Source: Chitinophagaceae bacterium (GTDB taxonomy: Bacteria > Bacteroidota > Bacteroidia > Chitinophagales > Chitinophagaceae). Taken from it: DNA of 64,000 nucleotides. Under the pieces are notes generated by a model, which worked only from the letters and a program-made list of their open reading frames with translations, was not told where the DNA came from and made no database searches. The translations under genes were made by a program, and so were the position numbers. The stretch is taken from positions 124,001 through 188,000 of the forward strand of contig JADBXR010000010.1 of NCBI GenBank assembly GCA_020403425.1, written 5' to 3'. Of this stretch, positions 59,603 to 64,000 are shown in pieces (within the stretch, counting starts at the first letter, position 1; the number at the start of each line of letters is the position of its first letter).

Positions 59603-61834
59603 ATGCGGTTCACATTTTATAAACAGCTAAATGCCATGGATTGTGGTCCGACATGCTTACGGATGATATCCAAGTATTATGGTAAACATTATAATGCCGA
59701 TACCTTAAGGCAAATTGCGGGATTCAACAAAGCTGGTGTCTCGTTGTTAGGAATAAGTTCAACTGCTGAAAAACTTGGATTTAGAACCCGCGGAGTAAAA
59801 ATTTCTTTTGAACAACTTCAACAAGTTCAGCTTCCTTGCATATTACACTGGAATCAGAACCATTTTGTTGTGCTACTTCAAATTTCAAACTCTAAGATAA
59901 AAGTAGCAGATCCTGCTGAAGGAATTGTGACATATAAAAAAAGTGAATTTTTACAACATTGGATGACGACAAAATCCACAACTGAACTTGGCAATGGAAT
60001 TGTTTTGATGTTAGAGCCCACTCCAAAGTTTTACGAAAATGAAAGCGAGAAAGAAGACAAATTATCATGGAACCTTGTGATTAAGTATCTTATCAGAAGC
60101 AAAGGAAAAATCACTCAAGTATTTATTGCTCTATTTATAGGGTTGGTTTTACAACTAATATTACCCTTTCTTACTCAAAGTATAGTAGACACTGGTATCA
60201 ATACCCAAAATCTTGATTTTGTTGTTGTCATTTTAATAGCTCAGCTGATGCTTACTATTAGCCAGACCATATCGAATTTTATCCGCACACGTTTACTATT
60301 GAGGATCTCAAATCAAATCAACCTTCAGATACTGTCAGATTTCTGGATAAAATTAACCCGCCTTCCAGTTTCCTATTTTGATTTACATCCAACAGGTGAT
60401 ATTATGCAGCGCATTCACGATCACAGCAGAATACAGTTATTTTTATCAGGCCCCGCTTTGACTACCCTTTTTTCGACTTTAAATTTTGTCGTTTACGCAA
60501 TAATACTAGTTAACTATAACTTCAACCTTTTCTTAATTTTTTCTTTGGGAAGTGCTCTGTATTTAGGTTGGGTTTTACTGTTTTTAAGGATTAGGCGAAA
60601 AATAAATTTTCAGGCTTTTAATTTATCCAGTAGGGAGAACAATGCAACTCTTCAGTTAATTCAAGGGATGCAGGAGGTCCGATTAAATAATGCGGAAAAA
60701 CAAAAAAGATGGGAATGGGAAGGTATTCAGGCCTCAATATTTAAGCTCAACTTTAAAAGTCTAAACTATGATCAGTGGCAGGCTACTGGTGCGACTCTAA
60801 TAAACCAGACTCAAAATATCTTCATAAGTTTTTTAGTCGCAAAGTTGGTAATAGTAGGCTCCCTGACTTTAGGAGCCATGCTTGCTGTTCAATATATTAT
60901 CGGCCAATTAACAGGACCTATTCTGCAATGGATAGATTTCGTTCAAAGTGCACAAAATGCTAAAATTAGTATGGAGCGGCTAAACGAAATTCATCAGTTG
61001 AAGGATGAGGAGGATCCTGAAAAGTCATACATTTTTCAAATGCCAAAAAACAAAAGCATTTCACTAAATAATGTATCTTTTGCTTATCCAGGAATGGAAG
61101 AAGGGCAAGTTTTGAAAAATATAGACCTTTTCATCCCAGAAGGAAAAGTTACTGCAATTGTTGGAACCAGTGGTAGTGGAAAAACTACGCTTTTGAAATT
61201 ACTTTTAAAAATCTATCAACAATTTGAAGGCGAAATCAGAATAGGACAAGAGCAAGCCACCATCTCCAATTCAGATTCCGAGAGGAATAGAGGTGTCCGT
61301 TTTGACAATATCGGAGCGGGAAATTGGAGGGATTTATGTGGTGCCGTAATGCAGGATGGGTTCATTTTTAACGATACGATCGCAAAAAATATAGCTCTTG
61401 GTAAGGATGAAATCGATTTCGAATTATTAATAAATAGCTGCAAAATTGCAAACATCTATTCGCATATTGAATCCTTGCCAAATGGATTGTTTGCGAAAAT
61501 AGGTTCTGATGGTACGGCATTGAGCCAAGGTCAAAAACAAAGGTTATTAATTGCGAGGGCAGTATATAAAAACCCGGATTATCTTTTTTTTGATGAGGCG
61601 ACAAATGCTCTTGATGCAAATAATGAGAAAGTAATTGTTGAAAATCTTCAAAAAGTATTTGAAGGGAAAACTGTCATTGTTATAGCACACAGGCTTAGCA
61701 CAGTCAAGCAAGCTGATAATATTGTTGTTCTTCACAATGGTAGAATAGTAGAGCAAGGAAGCCATGAACAACTTTCAACAGCCAAAGGTAAATATTTTGA
61801 ACTGGTAAAGAATCAGCTGGAATTGGGAACCTAG
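59603..61834 (+). CDS. Peptidase-containing ABC transporter (C39 peptidase, bacteriocin export)
   Basis: A 743-residue exporter of the PCAT class. The N-terminal C39 peptidase domain (1-135) has C14 (AMDCGPTCL), H87 (NQNHFVVL) and D103 (VADPAEG), so it can cut a double-glycine leader. Six membrane helices (about 165-450) follow. The nucleotide-binding domain has Walker A GTSGSGKTTLL, signature LSQGQKQRLL, Walker B DYLFFDEATNAL and the switch His in IAHRLST. It cleaves and exports peptides across the inner membrane together with the HlyD-like protein. Confidence 0.96.
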   Translation: MRFTFYKQLNAMDCGPTCLRMISKYYGKHYNADTLRQIAGFNKAGVSLLGISSTAEKLGFRTRGVKISFEQLQQVQLPCILHWNQNHFVVLLQISNSKIKVADPAEGIVTYKKSEFLQHWMTTKSTTELGNGIVLMLEPTPKFYENESEKEDKLSWNLVIKYLIRSKGKITQVFIALFIGLVLQLILPFLTQSIVDTGINTQNLDFVVVILIAQLMLTISQTISNFIRTRLLLRISNQINLQILSDFWIKLTRLPVSYFDLHPTGDIMQRIHDHSRIQLFLSGPALTTLFSTLNFVVYAIILVNYNFNLFLIFSLGSALYLGWVLLFLRIRRKINFQAFNLSSRENNATLQLIQGMQEVRLNNAEKQKRWEWEGIQASIFKLNFKSLNYDQWQATGATLINQTQNIFISFLVAKLVIVGSLTLGAMLAVQYIIGQLTGPILQWIDFVQSAQNAKISMERLNEIHQLKDEEDPEKSYIFQMPKNKSISLNNVSFAYPGMEEGQVLKNIDLFIPEGKVTAIVGTSGSGKTTLLKLLLKIYQQFEGEIRIGQEQATISNSDSERNRGVRFDNIGAGNWRDLCGAVMQDGFIFNDTIAKNIALGKDEIDFELLINSCKIANIYSHIESLPNGLFAKIGSDGTALSQGQKQRLLIARAVYKNPDYLFFDEATNALDANNEKVIVENLQKVFEGKTVIVIAHRLSTVKQADNIVVLHNGRIVEQGSHEQLSTAKGKYFELVKNQLELGT

Positions 61835-61881
61835 TGCCAATGTCTAGTACATGTTTATTACTCAAAATCTAATGTTCTAAA

Positions 61882-63165
61882 ATGCCTGATAATCTGGAAT
61901 ATACATCACGGTCGGAGGAAGTCGAAGAGATAATCAATAGTAATCCCGATTTTTTTGAAAAATGGGGTCTCTTTGTCTTTGTAGTTCTTCTTGTTATGCT
62001 CGGTTCAGTTACATGGATAATTCAATATCCGGATATCGTTCGGGCAAGAGGTCAGTTGATTTCAGCAAATGGTCCAAAAGAAATTATTTCTAATCAATCT
62101 GGATTCCTTGTTAAATTAAATGTAAAAGAGGGCCAGAGTGTTTCAAAGAATGATATTATTGGGTGGATTGGCAATAGTGGAGAAGGTCAAGAGATATTTT
62201 CATTGGAAAAATTGTTAGATTCGGGTTCCGCGCTTCTTGTACAGGGAAATCCGGAAAAAATATCCCGGCTATTCAAGGATCCTTTTAATAATTTAGGGCC
62301 GGTGCAGACTAGTTTCCAGGAATTTGCTACCTCTTTGCGGCAGTTAGACGATTATTTGACTAACGGGTTTTATATAAAGAAAAAGGAAAGTATTCTAAAC
62401 GATGTAAAAACATTTGAGAAAATAAGCAATGATCTTGAAAATGAACGACTTCTTATTATAGAAGATACATTACTTTCTCAACATACTTTTGACATGAATG
62501 AAAAACTTCGAAAACAGAGTGTGATATCCGAAGAAGAATATCGCACACAGCGAATGAAGTTACTCTCGAAAAGGATGGCTATCCCTCGGGTCAATTCCAA
62601 CATCCTTAATAATGAGAATCAGCGCAGAACTAAACTGAAAGAACTCGATCAACTCAATCATGACTTTTCACAACAAAGGACGATTTTTGAGCAGGATCTA
62701 AATACTTTAAAGAGCAAAATTCGTGATTGGATAAATAACTATTCAATCATTGCATCGACTAATGGGGTTGTTTCGTTCAATCAACTATTACAACAGAATC
62801 AGTTTTTAAAACAGGGATCTGTTTTAGGGTATATATCTCCAATACAAAGTGACTACCTGATACAGGTTTATTTACCGCAATTCAATCTTGGAAAAGTTGA
62901 CACAGGAATGAATGTTCTGCTGAGATTTGATGCGTATCCATACCAGGAATTGGGTTTTCTTAGGGGTAAAGTTAATTATATATCAAAAATTGCTCAGGAC
63001 AGCGGATATCTGGCTACAATAAGACTTACCAATGGACTTGTCACTAATCAAAAAAAGGAAATTGTTTACCGCAGTGGGCTGAAAGCTGATGCTTTAATTA
63101 TTACAAAGAACCGGAGACTGTTAGACCTTTTTTTAGCAAGTGTTACTAAACTAACATCTAAATAA
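61882..63165 (+). CDS. HlyD-family membrane-fusion protein
   Basis: A 427-residue adaptor with one N-terminal membrane helix (FVFVVLLVMLGSVTWII, about 28-47), a biotinyl-lipoyl-like half (ISNQSGFLVKLNVKEGQSVSKND), a long coiled coil (about 160-285) and a second half with the IASTNGVVSFNQL strand. It links the inner-membrane exporter to an outer-membrane TolC-type channel; that channel gene is not in the window. It follows the ABC transporter by 47 bp. Confidence 0.93.
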   Translation: MPDNLEYTSRSEEVEEIINSNPDFFEKWGLFVFVVLLVMLGSVTWIIQYPDIVRARGQLISANGPKEIISNQSGFLVKLNVKEGQSVSKNDIIGWIGNSGEGQEIFSLEKLLDSGSALLVQGNPEKISRLFKDPFNNLGPVQTSFQEFATSLRQLDDYLTNGFYIKKKESILNDVKTFEKISNDLENERLLIIEDTLLSQHTFDMNEKLRKQSVISEEEYRTQRMKLLSKRMAIPRVNSNILNNENQRRTKLKELDQLNHDFSQQRTIFEQDLNTLKSKIRDWINNYSIIASTNGVVSFNQLLQQNQFLKQGSVLGYISPIQSDYLIQVYLPQFNLGKVDTGMNVLLRFDAYPYQELGFLRGKVNYISKIAQDSGYLATIRLTNGLVTNQKKEIVYRSGLKADALIITKNRRLLDLFLASVTKLTSK

Positions 63166-63210
63166 TTTCTTTCTTTTTTTTTGGTGCCTATCACTTAATT
63201 ATTGTTTGAA

Positions 63211-64000
63211 ATGAATGTTTCTAAAATACCGATATTGAAGTCTTTCTTCCCTCCAAATGATGAATTTGAGGTTTTAGCGTGGAGGCTTGTTAATAAATTA
63301 AACCTTAAGATCACAAAAACTACTTTACGGGCAGAATTACATTCTCACCCGTACTTTCCATCTATTTATTCGTTGAATGAAATATTTGAAAAGTATAAGG
63401 TGGCCAATCTAGGTCTTAGCGCACCTTATCATGTCGTTGAATCAGATTTGCCATTGCCTGCTATTGTCAAACTTAAGGATCGTGAAAGTCACCATTTTGT
63501 ATATAGGATTGTTGAAGAAATTAATGACACCAATGTTTTACTTTATAATCCAGAGATAGATGCCACCATCGTTTTGCCGAAGTTAATATTTAAGAAAGAG
63601 TATGCAAATTTTGCAATGATTTTTGAAGCAAATGAATATTCCGGAGAAGTGAACTACCTTCAAAAGTTGAAATCTGAAACTCGCAGTAGCCGATTAAAAA
63701 AAAGTGTATTAGGTGCCGTGGGGTTGCTAACACTTGCTGCAATTTTGACAACCGTACAATTATCTTCAGGAAATTTCACTATTGGCCCGATCATACATTT
63801 GATATTATCGGTTATTGGTTCCATGGTTGGTGTGGTACTATTAAACTTCGAAATTGATTCACAAAATTCCAGTCTTCCAAAATTTTGTAAGCGCAGTTCA
63901 AAGACAGACTGTTCAAGCGTTTTAACATCTGGGTCGTCTAAAATATTTGGTATTTCTTGGAGCCACTTTGGTGTATCTTATTTTCTCACTCTCTGGCTTT
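63211..64000 (+). CDS. C39-like/VKOR-family protein, 3' end outside window
   Basis: The frame from the ATG at 63211 is open to the window end (263 codons). The first 140 residues resemble a C39-type peptidase fold without the catalytic Cys (ELHSHPYFPSIYSLNEIF, then KDRESHHFVYRI). Two membrane helices follow, then CSSVLTSGSSKIFGISWSHF, typical of the VKOR family (C-x-x-V-L-x-S). The missing end probably has the remaining VKOR helices and perhaps a thioredoxin domain. Such proteins make disulfides and occur beside C39 exporters in Bacteroidota peptide clusters. Confidence 0.8.
   Translation, partial: MNVSKIPILKSFFPPNDEFEVLAWRLVNKLNLKITKTTLRAELHSHPYFPSIYSLNEIFEKYKVANLGLSAPYHVVESDLPLPAIVKLKDRESHHFVYRIVEEINDTNVLLYNPEIDATIVLPKLIFKKEYANFAMIFEANEYSGEVNYLQKLKSETRSSRLKKSVLGAVGLLTLAAILTTVQLSSGNFTIGPIIHLILSVIGSMVGVVLLNFEIDSQNSSLPKFCKRSSKTDCSSVLTSGSSKIFGISWSHFGVSYFLTLWL

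Overview
The window looks like a Bacteroidota chromosome, most likely Chitinophagaceae. The evidence is a SusC/SusD pair, Bacteroidota-type mobilisation genes, LytTR/LytS signalling, -7 boxes of the form TAnnTTTG, few Shine-Dalgarno sequences, and lipoproteins with short lipoboxes. The genus cannot be read from the sequence alone.

Region 1 (1-8.3 kb) is ordinary chromosome: a partial enoyl-CoA hydratase, a TRIC-family channel, a stand-alone B12-binding mutase domain, an aldo/keto reductase, a GT39-type membrane glycosyltransferase, glutamyl-tRNA synthetase, a polysaccharide deacetylase, a TatD nuclease and tRNA-Ser(GGA).

Region 2 (8.3 to about 45.8 kb) is an accessory island that starts at the 3' end of the tRNA-Ser gene. 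It carries a tyrosine recombinase, a YhcG-like nuclease, and a mobilisation set (coupling protein, relaxase, accessory protein, candidate oriT). It has no type IV secretion genes, so it is best read as an integrative mobilizable element. Next comes a PRTRC cluster (ThiF-like, B, probable F, C, and an E gene split by a -1 frame change exactly at a T TTT TTG heptamer), with a DUF932 protein, two SSBs and two TnsA-like nucleases. The cargo after that is rich in defence or DNA-damage genes: a pentapeptide-TIR protein, an iteron-like repeat array, an unrecognised three-gene operon with a HEPN-like end, a SRAP protein, an HNH-like protein, a ParB-like gene coupled to a DUF4062-like gene, a DnaE/DinB polymerase cassette, a DUF4365-domain protein facing an ART-like protein, and IetAS (AAA ATPase plus subtilase) with a third small gene. 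An IS3-type transposase remnant with a tandem-repeat tail lies near 45.7 kb. No second copy of the tRNA end was seen, so the right border is not defined.

Region 3 (45.9-57.4 kb) is a signalling and nutrient-uptake locus: an orphan LuxR-type regulator, a LytTR regulator with its LytS-type kinase, a divergent lipoprotein with a 21-bp-period direct repeat in its promoter, an AraC regulator, a MauE-like membrane protein, a small exported DUF6520-like protein, and SusD, SusC and a TlpA-like thioredoxin protein.

Region 4 (57.4-64 kb) has a small DNA-binding protein with palindromic candidate operators, a nucleotidyltransferase-HEPN fusion, and the start of a peptide-export cluster: a C39 peptidase ABC transporter, a HlyD-like adaptor and a C39-like/VKOR protein cut by the window end. 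No precursor peptide was found inside the window.

All assignments come from reading motifs and gene context; no database search was run.
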